64,000 nt of DNA. Origin: Meandrina meandrites. Lineage: Eukaryota; Cnidaria; Anthozoa; Scleractinia; Meandrinidae. The notes under the pieces are model-generated. The model did no database searches and was not told the DNA's origin. It was given only the letters and a program-made list of their open reading frames with translations. The stretch covers positions 46,635,315 to 46,699,314 of the forward strand of contig OY855904.1 in NCBI GenBank assembly GCA_963693305.1. The letters are read 5' to 3'. This document shows positions 46,101-46,483 of this stretch, one piece after another (the first letter of the stretch is position 1; each line of letters begins with the position of its first letter). The translations under genes and the position numbers were made by a program.

Positions 46101-46483
46101 TGTGTAGGATCACTCACCTGATTCAACGCGTTCATCAATTCCGCTTTACGCAATCTGTAATACCCTTTGATGCCTCGCTCTTTGGCGAGAGCCTTCAAAT
46201 CTTTTACTTTGAGATTCTCCATTGATTATATTGAATGATTTAATTCTTTAAGTCATTTTTCCTTTACATATTTTAAAGGAAAAAAATATGAAAAATATGT
46301 AAAGGAAAAAAAATTCAATAAAATCAAATTAGAAAAATGAAATGCGCTAGGTCTCTCAAAGCCATGCTACTTATAGTATTTATTACTTATTATTTGTTAC
46401 CAGAACAAAAGTAAATTTCAAATACCTCTTTGTCCCGCAGGAATTGGAATAGGTGAACTACCAACTCTCTCGTTTTTAGCCAT
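25059..46483 (-). CDS. STAND (NB-ARC-like) NTPase with TPR repeats, multi-exon gene
   Basis: I reconstruct a seven-exon gene: 46426-46483, 29741-29791, 29325-29375, 28701-28754, 26601-28304, 25671-26025 and 25059-25122. All introns have GT-AG ends. Exon phases agree throughout (phase 1 up to exon 6, phase 2 before exon 7), and the sum is 2337 nt, or 778 residues plus stop. Residues 1-72 are a short repeated Gly/Pro-rich leader. About 95-330 is a P-loop STAND module: Walker A GVTGVGKT at 114-121, Walker B LLLDN at 187-191, KLLVTSS at 240-246 and GIPL at 296-299. A helical region and C-terminal tetratricopeptide repeats follow (YNNYYALGEYDNAKRYSEEA-like). The architecture resembles cnidarian NLR-type sensors, so a role in innate sensing or scaffold assembly is inferred, not shown. 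Intron 1 contains the whole Polinton-like element. A further degenerate mini-exon at 28955-28992 is excluded. Confidence 0.75.
25671..26025 (-). CDS. STAND/TPR gene, TPR exon
   Basis: 355 nt with acceptor TTTTTCCAG and donor CG|GTAAAT. It encodes two to three tetratricopeptide repeats of the kinesin-light-chain type (LNNLSNNYYALGEYDNAKRY, LFDLGMVHKERKEFRQARDC). Open throughout in the phase dictated by the large exon. Confidence 0.85.
26077..26175. repeat. Intronic inverted repeat
   Basis: AAGAAAAACGACCAATTTTTT (26077-26097, split by one base at the end) pairs with AAATTGGTCGTTTTTCTT ending at 26175 around a ~55-nt loop. It lies in the STAND gene intron between the large exon and the TPR exon. 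Confidence 0.8.
26601..28304 (-). CDS. STAND/TPR gene, large NTPase exon
   Basis: 1704 nt. The 5' end is an acceptor TTATAG followed by GAGCC; the 3' end is a consensus donor, GGCAG|GTGAGT at 26601/26600. The P-loop NTPase (Walker A GVTGVGKTST, Walker B TILLLDN) lies near the start. A winged-helix-like and helical region follows, and the first TPR motif (CLAKHGRCLAKEGKFREGRD) lies near the end. No ATG opens this exon; the frame continues upstream through the acceptor, so the exon is internal. Reading beyond the donor gives only 12 more codons before a stop. Confidence 0.9.
28701..28754 (-). CDS. STAND gene mini-exon (54 nt)
   Basis: Acceptor TTTGACAG, donor CTGCAG|GTATTTT, symmetric phase 1-1. 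It encodes a peptide ending AAVPLPIEESPA, similar to the two other intact mini-exons. Inclusion or skipping would preserve the frame. Confidence 0.7.
28955..28992 (-). pseudogene. Degenerate STAND gene mini-exon
   Basis: It retains GDTASLPTQET-like coding similarity to its neighbours and a donor ACAG|GTATAT, but there is no AG acceptor at the expected upstream position. Probably a dead copy of the tandem mini-exon. Confidence 0.6.
29325..29375 (-). CDS. STAND gene mini-exon (51 nt)
   Basis: Acceptor TATCGCCAG, donor TGCAG|GTATAAA, phase 1-1, encoding GGAALSPPQGASA preceded by DQEV. Paralogous to the mini-exons at 29741 and 28701. Confidence 0.7.
29741..29791 (-). CDS. STAND gene mini-exon (51 nt), first after the long intron
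   Basis: Acceptor TTTGATAG, donor ATCCAG|GTATTT, phase 1-1, encoding GGGAASLPIQETNP. It is the exon immediately downstream of the 16.6-kb intron that contains the Polinton-like element. Confidence 0.7.
30104..30808. mobile_element. Foldback element with ~150-bp inverted arms
   Basis: Arms at about 30104-30255 and 30655-30808 are complementary with scattered mismatches (shared GAGCGG, CTTCCGTAA, GAGGAGTGCAAT, ACTATTTATAAA, AAGTTCAATCAGATTTTT). They enclose ~400 bp without a gene. It is a non-autonomous element lying in the same intron, 158 bp left of the Polinton-like element. Confidence 0.8.
30961..30965. repeat. Target-site duplication, left (TATAG)
   Basis: TATAG directly abuts the left terminal inverted repeat and recurs at 46372-46376 directly after the right one. 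A 6-bp match, usual for Polintons, is not found; the visible duplication is 5 bp. Confidence 0.85.
30966..31203 (+). repeat. Left terminal inverted repeat (238 bp)
   Basis: Base-for-base complement of 46134-46371. It contains a CTTAAAG box (31084-31090), the ATG at 31115 and the first 29 codons of the SAP/zinc-repeat gene. After 31203 the two ends diverge, but the encoded peptides remain similar for another ~10 residues. Confidence 0.97.
31115..32047 (+). CDS. SAP-like / Cys-His zinc-repeat protein of the element
   Basis: 310 residues. Residues 1-35 (MENLKVKDLKALAKERGIKG and onward) have the helix-extension-helix look of a SAP DNA-binding motif and are identical to the polymerase N-terminus because both lie in the TIR. 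Residues 40-138 are a variable linker containing DQSIPEVNIPIP, again echoed in the polymerase. Residues ~139-306 hold ten copies of a short Cys/His unit of the form C-x-H-G-x5-x-C-x2-C, with consensus ICxHGKxKxxCKxCKGS. Related repeats occur in predicted proteins of algae and large DNA viruses; their function is not established. A role in binding element ends or nucleic acid is inferred. It is convergent with the gene at 32249. Confidence 0.85.
   Translation: MENLKVKDLKALAKERGIKGYYRLRKAELIQALNQASDLVDLRENTTNDQSIPEVNIPIPAPSRLTQIKNLVAAPVKSVMNPNPIKNAVYELIEALTKPIKPEETVKEITNDKSETIEERSTISCSDPNIIPYNGFPRCPHGKDKPQCKECGGWRICTHGKFKPYCRDCKGSQICSHGKNKHQCRDCKGSQICTHNRVIYSCKDCMGCTHGRLKKYCKECKGSRICEHNRVKYTCKECGGKGICQHGKNKRYCKECKGSGICPHGKNKPCKDCPEREICPHIKYKRYCEECKECPHGIEKFKCEECNATQ
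32088..32184. terminator. Two hairpins between convergent element genes
   Basis: TCATAACG (32088-32095) pairs with CGTTATGA (32103-32110). AAATTCCTTTCATGCT (32141-32156) pairs perfectly with 32169-32184 across a 12-nt loop. They sit in the only sizeable convergent intergenic gap (32048-32248). A shared transcription-end or mRNA 3'-end signal is inferred. Confidence 0.6.
32249..33406 (-). CDS. Element structural-type protein with C-terminal membrane anchor
   Basis: 385 residues. It begins MRYWPQQLNFAVWCATTGCG. The first ~270 residues look globular and the segment at ~315-366 is Ser/Lys/Pro-rich and disordered. The last ~19 residues (INLAVLTIVAGGLAWYIFR) form a membrane anchor, giving a tail-anchored topology. 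I recognise it only as a protein type associated with cnidarian Polinton-like elements; it could be a minor capsid or membrane-vertex protein, which is inference. It starts 6 bp after the stop of the upstream gene and is the only gene in the element without a TTTAAAG-type box at the usual distance. It may therefore be co-transcribed with 33413-33880. Confidence 0.8.
   Translation of the reverse strand: MRYWPQQLNFAVWCATTGCGVSLRLLLEEKIGGMDATDHELKLPPQIRAVLWFHVYFTIRRILFQMGGIQSSIALPGDTPFNEKDNRYDIPSYKRICKEFNVPTDLDFRCHKGDNHGLGSVYIWYTGLGPHKIDSPYPGFYKFSDEGGKGSDGNLLQWIINSETADQYEYFLTRVSNGLTNAGQARLNQSIEALVYCVLGAQVNVRSSILGNIGSAQEARREFLVLLEDAIKQPDISKSVQRFQLAVQEAKVKLDLAVSPGTWLMPSKMVINTESTIGYNNRLKRVEPTMKLGVNTDVNSKSVPVGIKHNLGKSKVSLPHTSVVKNKPVVKNESHKPSDSSDSATDHRSADKHQPTPAKPDTTKHEINLAVLTIVAGGLAWYIFR
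33413..33880 (-). CDS. Element protein of unknown function (155 aa)
   Basis: Soluble, no membrane segment. It has aromatic and proline-rich stretches (YPHPHLPIPAIDFGD) in the middle. A TTTAAAA box lies 22 nt before the ATG. It directly precedes the tail-anchored gene at 33406, suggesting a two-gene transcript and perhaps a shared virion role. No family recognised. Confidence 0.75.
   Translation of the reverse strand: MSNQKDDNKPEPKSLWNIFLDRYPNANLSKFKHGIDGYDEEPFVRFIERDGSEFDMFFKKRLQPSLYFSDELKKALGLPMDFPQELTLYPHPHLPIPAIDFGDSQPLRGLNLREKLSKLQIFATPTDSLSVPVRDIFTNTVIKHTSAKETHEWLN
33991..34596 (-). CDS. Element membrane protein with Gly/Ala-rich hairpin (201 aa)
   Basis: Residues ~1-60 are charged and helical. 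Residues ~61-105 form one long or two close hydrophobic Gly/Ala/Val-rich segments (ALCGGGLGTGLTGVGIPVSV and onward). Residues ~108-168 are helical, followed by a proline run (PPPPPPP) and a short amphipathic C-terminal helix. The architecture suggests a helical-hairpin membrane protein. Its ATG abuts the stop of the preceding gene (34597) with no spacer, and its CTTAAAA box lies inside the end of that gene, 20 nt before the ATG. Function unknown. Confidence 0.8.
   Translation of the reverse strand: MESYKEIYPQLPTEVTGDNFRLKQCSDWLSLLEKDLHDCEKVYKKYKRARSYLFNLSTGSGTLSVALCGGGLGTGLTGVGIPVSVALGAVGAVCALTSVATASLAKIISKKVSKHEKTVSVCQAKINTVKDIVSKALTDNKISHEEFLLVKSEFEKYYEMKRSIREKNKDQPPPPPPPQVDLKKMEENIRAEMLKKLAQSE
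34597..35511 (-). CDS. Element membrane protein with acidic head and coiled coil (304 aa)
   Basis: Residues 1-65 are strongly acidic (DPGDDDDEGE) and Pro/Asp/Asn-rich. Residues ~130-195 form a highly charged coiled coil (EREISRRREKITTLESSRKE). Hydrophobic segments follow at ~208-228, a Gly/Lys-rich stretch at ~235-270 (SGLSRLGKGVGNGFKAIGKK) and a second membrane segment at ~275-292, with a basic tail. The Gly/Lys amphipathic region resembles membrane-active peptides of small non-enveloped viruses; that comparison is inference. The TTTAAAG box lies 26 nt before the ATG. Confidence 0.8.
   Translation of the reverse strand: MEVDPTETDRDNPFEPVDPGDDDDEGEMIPMTSTSNRDRGFDNPNYDETSFIDDDNTSLMQREENRDEAWERVKRKYPKVNPVKSSFTAALDKFDRVVVRLKRQGGKAYTLFKSDGEPNDKLPKTIKESLGPTAEEVIEGNEREISRRREKITTLESSRKEVREDQRENIDHDIDLQREEIENLERDNEAIEERMSLRDRVKAIFKKYGFTAFAVLSAVGAVIGVIVSNLKSGLSRLGKGVGNGFKAIGKKLGEILPGMIGAIASFIFKTAGEAIGFLAKNAWLLIVAVVVYFVEQLKNNQKRK
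35546..35956 (-). CDS. Element small membrane protein (136 aa)
   Basis: I choose the ATG at 35956 over an upstream one at 36076. It gives MATIALMIGGAVLNATAFVG, a clean N-terminal hydrophobic segment, and an ATTAAAG box lies 20 nt upstream; the longer version would run into the preceding gene. The middle is charged and helical (RIRHDKALEKYQRDYAAYQE), with a conserved-looking LSDYYRPSDDQ. A C-terminal hydrophobic segment (~115-133) follows. I recognise it as a recurrent companion of cnidarian Polinton-like elements; function unknown. Confidence 0.8.
   Translation of the reverse strand: MATIALMIGGAVLNATAFVGGSYLAKYLSGSNTDTERIRHDKALEKYQRDYAAYQEKRQRLLDWYNQQRDEEHQASQNLSNTDEAFKLYSQTHPDYSLQEPRLSDYYRPSDDQRVGEMAYVGGGMLALGYVASRLF
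36004..36219 (-). CDS. Stand-alone copy of the fibre protein N-terminal module (71 aa)
   Basis: Two hydrophobic segments (~12-30 and ~47-62). It is clearly paralogous to residues 1-63 of the fibre-like protein at 36569-37567: both share DASVLIG, NDPS-S, KWVA-LSGS and YLKDY. The CTTAAAG box lies 20 nt before the ATG. Probably arose by duplication within the element. It may anchor, or compete for, the same site as the fibre base. Confidence 0.8.
   Translation of the reverse strand: MSENKLVKTVTDASVLIGLSAGVGYIAKKAIKESFINDPSSSIVNYGKWVAVLSGSMYLKDYLEKQKILPS
36232..36306. repeat. GTAAAC / ACAATGCTGTTTAC repeat cluster, copy A
   Basis: CACAATGCTGTTTAC occurs twice and ACGAAAGTTT twice, overlapping the stop of the gene at 36299. 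The same motif set reappears at 38090-38127 at the 3' end of another gene. It may mark transcript ends. Confidence 0.6.
36299..36547 (-). CDS. Element single-pass membrane protein with Cys pairs (82 aa)
   Basis: Residues ~4-22 are a membrane segment. Two CxC pairs (C28/C30 and C41/C43) in ENCACG and GMCECG form a possible metal site or disulphide knot, and a charged C-terminal helix follows. The ATTAAAG box lies 19 nt before the ATG. Function unknown. Confidence 0.75.
   Translation of the reverse strand: MWRTVIVSFLTAILLEVVIYLMLPKENCACGVRIPEGGGMCECGEYNGRMTIKIDGKDELREKELKRIEDEKRKENSYDTVL
36569..37567 (-). CDS. Fibre-like protein with membrane module and phage-tail-type repeats
   Basis: 332 residues. 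Residues 1-63 are a two-segment hydrophobic module duplicated in the 71-aa protein. Residues ~64-97 are linker. Residues ~98-160 contain two repeats of the type found in trimeric phage tail fibres (RIINLANPVGDKDAVNKSYA, then KTGDKMTGDLDMSGNEIKNI followed by a second YVN). Residues ~161-176 form a short helix. Residues ~177-332 are a beta-rich head that could be a TNF/C1q-like or other jelly-roll receptor-binding domain (NPGVYSISLIDGL, TYNFISVIDIYENTKLSIQT). A trimeric attachment spike is the best inference. The TTTAAAG box lies 19 nt before the ATG. Confidence 0.8.
   Translation of the reverse strand: MSKEKIFKIIYDASVLIGISSGFGYFVNMNDPSTSVIDYLKWVAILSGSIYLKDYMQREEILKKIDSLNSKKDTTLGAIASKNLNSKKAKNLDLKSKRIINLANPVGDKDAVNKSYADNKVSKTGDKMTGDLDMSGNEIKNIKEATSSDATFAANVNYVNRTVESIIRREITKMGKYVDETVKKVFYKGYLKHNNDSFIRFFANGTESHTRYTRQSDPSDFIVNDNDEEKIIIKNPGVYSISLIDGLKTSGDDDNGTVQFILNPAPFLKLSDNINITVPNSSKGFKTYNFISVIDIYENTKLSIQTSDARTVFDGLGSGYKKFGMILINKID
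37625..38035 (-). CDS. Element basic single-pass membrane protein (136 aa)
   Basis: Residues ~17-55 are Lys/Glu-rich (KDPKKVAAGKKLAEYNKRAK) and could contact nucleic acid. A membrane segment spans ~78-98 (ISFTTAISLVGIGLTALNMF), followed by a Pro-rich tail. The TTTAAAG box lies 20 nt before the ATG. Recognised only as a recurring partner in such elements; a link between DNA core and membrane is inferred. Confidence 0.78.
   Translation of the reverse strand: MSEEVEQITKTPAVENVKTKEKDPKKVAAGKKLAEYNKRAKEALKEKIKREAEKATEPEERETGESALTAEGWIPEISFTTAISLVGIGLTALNMFMSYRKDTKVLSRDKSLSEPPLTEPPPAIASKIPVPKMGML
38058..38084. repeat. 10-bp-stem hairpin at 3' end of the 38121 gene
   Basis: TTAAATCAAC pairs with GTTGATTTAA across 7 nt. 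It lies just beyond the stop of the gene at 38121-38405 and overlaps the TTTAAAG box of the next gene (37625-38035), so one element could end one transcript and start the next. Confidence 0.6.
38090..38127. repeat. GTAAAC / ACAATGCTGTTTAC repeat cluster, copy B
   Basis: GAGAGTTTACACAATGCTGT and a second GAGAGTTTAC at the 3' end of the gene at 38121. It matches the cluster at 36232-36306. Confidence 0.6.
38121..38405 (-). CDS. Element small protein (94 aa)
   Basis: A compact soluble protein with TIRFRHEDLSGGDDLIAFTM and FKRIANAFGKGRGVTINMSK. The pattern recurs in Polinton-like elements, sometimes fused to membrane segments, and is separate here. Acidic, Phe-rich C-terminus (DEDDFFFSPL). The TTTAAAG box lies 20 nt before the ATG. 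Minor virion protein by inference only. Confidence 0.75.
   Translation of the reverse strand: MSKEKVRYVDHRVNISEEQREKFCSAIDNSEAVTIRFRHEDLSGGDDLIAFTMQQFKRIANAFGKGRGVTINMSKDQVQKHEIIDEDDFFFSPL
38462..38848 (-). CDS. PD-(D/E)xK-like endonuclease (128 aa)
   Basis: A short nuclease-like protein. LELDGYN (residues 39-45), AFEYDGAQH (57-65), an Asp at 78 and Lys residues at 85-89, and GVLLIRIPHYI (~97-107) match the pattern of Vsr/PD-(D/E)xK-type nucleases found in several large DNA viruses and polintons. The acidic pair around D42/E59/D61 and the QH motif are the likely metal-binding and catalytic residues. A role in replication or resolution of genome intermediates is inferred. The CTTAAAG box lies 21 nt before the ATG. 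The C-terminal codons lie in a GTTAAGCTTAAC palindrome. Confidence 0.8.
   Translation of the reverse strand: MSFGVYEEKCRKIFQELFKKEFRTVRPDWLKNPWTYQNLELDGYNPDVVTPLGKGLAFEYDGAQHSRFTPCFHSCAGDFEYQVMKDSLKEEILRDEGVLLIRIPHYIPYWDLKPFIIGRLVIEGVKLN
38465..38476. repeat. 12-bp palindrome GTTAAGCTTAAC, copy 1
   Basis: Perfect palindrome within the last codons of the nuclease gene, repeated at 38876-38887 just after the 3' end of the next gene. Confidence 0.75.
38876..38887. repeat. 12-bp palindrome GTTAAGCTTAAC, copy 2
   Basis: It lies 4 bp beyond the stop of the gene at 38892 and overlaps the start of the CTTAAAG box of the nuclease gene. A dual end/start signal is possible. Confidence 0.75.
38892..39404 (-). 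CDS. Element helical protein of unknown function (170 aa)
   Basis: Acidic N-terminus (EEQTDDDDLETKRE), central helical region (LGDIKKLSSKDLKKYFNRYK), then Ala/Val-rich helices (~85-150) that could be membrane-associated. It ends in a tandemly repeated ENFKENE motif encoded by a 21-bp DNA repeat. The TTTAAAG box lies 24 nt before the ATG. It directly follows the packaging ATPase in transcription direction. Recurrent in related elements; role unknown. Confidence 0.75.
   Translation of the reverse strand: MANVEDYIDEVQPEKIEEQTDDDDLETKRESLAILASLGSTEEFLSKAMSLGDIKKLSSKDLKKYFNRYKTVMGKKVSTGLVESAISAASVLISYVIPVDDVEALRDDLKNDDLVKRELSNFAGLLVLKGGRLVALASGLFKVAKHVKLRPSEENFKENEENFKENEENE
39456..40076 (-). CDS. 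A32/FtsK-HerA-type packaging ATPase
   Basis: 206 residues, typical for Polinton and virophage genome-packaging ATPases. Walker A GPTNCGKT is at 16-23, Walker B TLLILDDC at 93-100, and a sensor/motif III region SVWVLTQQLTSI at 126-137. Family members translocate DNA into preformed capsids using ATP. It stands between the capsid gene and the small structural genes, as in many Polintons. Its promoter box, TATAAAAG, is the most TATA-like of the set and lies 19 nt before the ATG. Confidence 0.92.
   Translation of the reverse strand: MKELRDKIPFHMIITGPTNCGKTKYLIEQLRGPFRKVFEYIVLICPTYAKNRTYHGFARGDKRFFVLSPDASNSDEIDSLLTDVSLLFSGTNTLLILDDCAVSKDLKQRSNKFIDLAFSGRHDGLSVWVLTQQLTSIAKPFRENVACVVAFHNPSQVGMKTLFEDYGGDLDIETKRVLCRMLKEERYSRLCLCLRYPFECYLEIPV
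40152..41402 (-). CDS. Probable major capsid protein (double jelly-roll type)
   Basis: 416 residues. It starts near RVPREPFGLKAESSINRITF and contains beta-rich blocks throughout (GDLIRVIIPKLTDDVVIVPG, RNLVKDLKVLFGGETLQHTV, LIFDLIVSGHANN, KLEIKRKTGGSGNITCHMFV). It has no catalytic signature. Its position beside the ATPase and integrase and its size fit a capsid protein; 416 residues is short for a double jelly roll, so a smaller variant or another structural protein is possible. The TTTAAAA box lies 21 nt before the ATG, in a 27-bp gap shared with the divergent integrase gene. Confidence 0.72.
   Translation of the reverse strand: MSLTVSEKINPNRVPREPFGLKAESSINRITFDRSSHNPGDLIRVIIPKLTDDVVIVPGSVKLIFDLIVSGHANNTVVNNIGRNLVKDLKVLFGGETLQHTVRYDLFQTYHDLFLETEDREDRLKQGISSENMRKLRTDAGDKVTSNTKEVAMAAIHNKKHEIPLDHPVLSDNGSLYPRVLNHDLTFELQLPAVNEIVNHDKTEEKKTPLNYKLENIELEYHCIKSDQLAREAMATYQTGKGFYYENVQLLKSFTISKPNDSVINEHVNISRRSMTGILLLFEESYDRGKRDSEKFVNPDIKSVSINIDGMPNQLYSKGMIPSDFWRCIKRRMGSKGSVKETDFYAGDKFGLWIDLRTFPDNGIHGGGLSVNNTKDGVKLEIKRKTGGSGNITCHMFVVADAVMEIMSKDLKSIKY
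41403..41429. promoter_or_regulatory. 27-bp divergent promoter between capsid and integrase genes
   Basis: The gap has a TTTAAAA box on each strand: TTTTAAAAGAGAGAGATG reads into the integrase (box to ATG 20 nt), and the opposite strand, starting in the integrase ATG context, reads into the capsid gene (21 nt). Each box overlaps the other gene's start region, so the two genes probably share one compact control element. Confidence 0.7.
41430..42398 (+). CDS. Retroviral-type DDE integrase
   Basis: 322 residues. The N-terminal ~55 residues resemble a helix-turn-helix (SKLASAAKVSEDEVRYWLER). The rve core carries D72 (HQADLLFL), D134 (IVDPGKEF) and E169 (AFVERANRTL), with 34 residues between D134 and E169. 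The C-terminal region (~225-320) is beta-rich (YNITRVVISPDQPVLYYLLD) and probably an SH3/chromo-like DNA-binding domain. It would insert the linear element via its TIR ends and make the 5-bp TATAG duplication. It overlaps the end of the convergent polymerase gene by 40 bp. Confidence 0.95.
   Translation: MSNLSKIYYSTEGYLKGYSAVSKLASAAKVSEDEVRYWLERQALWQIYLPPPKYLPRPHWTVDKPNEIHQADLLFLPHDRVGRKTYRYALVVIDVATRYKDAEALTSKESQEVAKAFESIYKRKLRWPKTLIVDPGKEFMGHLTKLMDRHNVKIQRSEAGNHRAQAFVERANRTLGERLFSHQYAQEMVSEGRSRVWVKRLPAVMKALNSEVIKITGKEPEKALGLKEVEIREVSYKRPVGLKEKRLPPGVQVRYLLSPGEDEGGERRRATDPIWSIEVYNITRVVISPDQPVLYYLLDGPKRSFVREELQVVPFDTELPPL
42359..46222 (-). CDS. polB: Protein-primed family-B DNA polymerase with SAP-like N-terminus
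   Basis: 1287 residues. SAP-like motif at 1-35, encoded in the TIR. A conserved N-terminal domain at ~130-400 carries a Cys in NECFKW (~291) and a His in HFCWIKN (~384), a possible cysteine-protease-like pair (inference). C2H2-type finger at 409-429 and an HNH/endonuclease-VII-like zinc cluster at 573-610 (CHIC, RDHCHLTGKFRGAAH). Exo I YADFECF 471-477, Exo II HNLSGYDSH 625-633, Exo III YLKSDVLLLSD 786-796. Polymerase motif A YLDANNLYGWAM 884-895, motif B KLMNNSVFGKTMEN 1020-1033, motif C FTDTDSL 1118-1124. All catalytic Asp residues are present. It replicates linear DNA from its ends, probably using a protein primer. The CTTAAAG box lies 23 nt before the ATG. Confidence 0.96.
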   Translation of the reverse strand: MENLKVKDLKALAKERGIKGYYRLRKAELMNALNQVSDPTQPKNPPIPQNIIDQSIPEIDIPILEPSKPENTSKVSQLKNLASKAAKPVKREINKFADWIISQVPEPIKKTVNERVNSLKERVNRIFKRYDNLTPKEHKTAIKGYFKTFRVDGVDGMDEKTFINSVKPKVIDLIKSKESITVKLILTVRFTKENPATGNIDINIWYFPTDPVIITEATDLSDLYNTMTSRIFELIQNFHNRGSGWQFDRVEHLDININPYNPLSASSYIPLPKKLADKKAIINVKNEKDNECFKWAVTSAVFPAERDGDRLSKQMKKDSEKFDWTGIEFPVSLKQIDKFEKQNNYAINVFGYEGVVYPLRISKKNEQHCEQVINLLLIANKETNHFCWIKNMSRLLSKQKSNHNGKIHFCYRCLNSFHSEKSLDKHKEYCQNNKAVKIEMPMFKDDEGKFLGPRYILFKNYYRKQRVPFVVYADFECFTEKIDTCQPDDGKSFTNRYQKHRPSGFSYLIKCFDDNILAPHLRQYTAESPDEDIPLLFIESLEEDIKEIYNKFKKPKKMVMTKEDKINYKKANICHICESGIPKVCDDPRFKKVRDHCHLTGKFRGAAHSMCNLKYRLPKFYPVIFHNLSGYDSHLFIKNLGKSEGYIDCIPNNEEKYISFTKHIIVDRFINKEGKEKVVMRELRFIDSFKFMAASLDNLVKNLTKDSFKNLTEFYQGDELDLIKRKGVFPYDWFDNFNKLSADHLPPKEAFHSILNDSGISEEDYIHAQKVWDVFDMKTVRDYHNLYLKSDVLLLSDVFENFRDVCLDNYRLDPAFYYTAPGLAWDACLKITKVRLELLTDYDILMMVEKGIRGGVSMISTRYGKANNPYMKDYDPDQPTKYISYLDANNLYGWAMCKPLPTDCFRFMSKEELKNWESMPCILEVDLEYPEKLHDLHNDYPLAPERLTVNKVEKLIPNLNNKTKYVIHHETLKLYLSLGLKLTKIHRGITFTECAWLKPYIDLNTDLRAKAQNDFEKDFFKLMNNSVFGKTMENIRNRVDIRLVTRESQAKKLTCKPNYQHHTIFSKNLAAVHMKKVKLYFNKPVYLGMSILDLSKTLMYDFHYNYIKPKYGDSAKLLFTDTDSLAYEIETEDFYRDISSDIELRFDTSNYPKNHPSGILTGVNKKVIGMFKDEASGKQIAEFVGLRAKLYSYRVEESYEEKKCKGVKKAVIKKTISFNDYKDCLFNNKPAMRKMNVIRSHLHTMYTETVNKIALSPFDDKRLIREDNIHTFAYGYKGGNSVSNGTT
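46134..46371 (-). repeat. Right terminal inverted repeat (238 bp)
   Basis: Perfect complement of 30966-31203. It contains the promoter box and first 29 codons of polB. Confidence 0.97.
46372..46376. repeat. Target-site duplication, right (TATAG)
   Basis: Matches 30961-30965. Confidence 0.85.
46426..46483 (-). CDS. STAND/TPR gene, first coding exon
   Basis: ATG at 46483 followed by 18 more codons (MAKNERVGSSPIPIPAGQR) and a donor AGAG|GTATTT in phase 1, the same phase and donor style as the mini-exons at 28.7-29.8 kb. The peptide resembles their GGAASLPIQE pattern. It lies 55 bp outside the right end of the Polinton-like element, on the side opposite the rest of the gene. This is the evidence that the element sits in intron 1. 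Confidence 0.65.

Larger units (their letters stand above)
30966..46371. mobile_element. Complete Polinton/Maverick-like virus-derived element
   Basis: 15,406 bp bounded by perfect 238-bp terminal inverted repeats that begin AGTAGCATGG, flanked by TATAG on both sides. It encodes 17 tightly packed intronless genes. Protein-primed PolB, DDE integrase, packaging ATPase and a probable capsid protein define the Polinton/adintovirus lineage. All frames are intact and the TIRs are identical, so the insertion is recent or the ends are homogenised. The element lies in intron 1 of the STAND gene. No separate adenain-like protease and no penton protein were recognised. Confidence 0.95.

Noticed and set aside
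30966..46371. Bacterial or phage contamination suggested by tail-fibre and ATPase similarity
   Set aside because: The element is flanked by a target duplication inside an intron and has Polinton-type PolB and integrase; a phage origin of the whole block is not supported.
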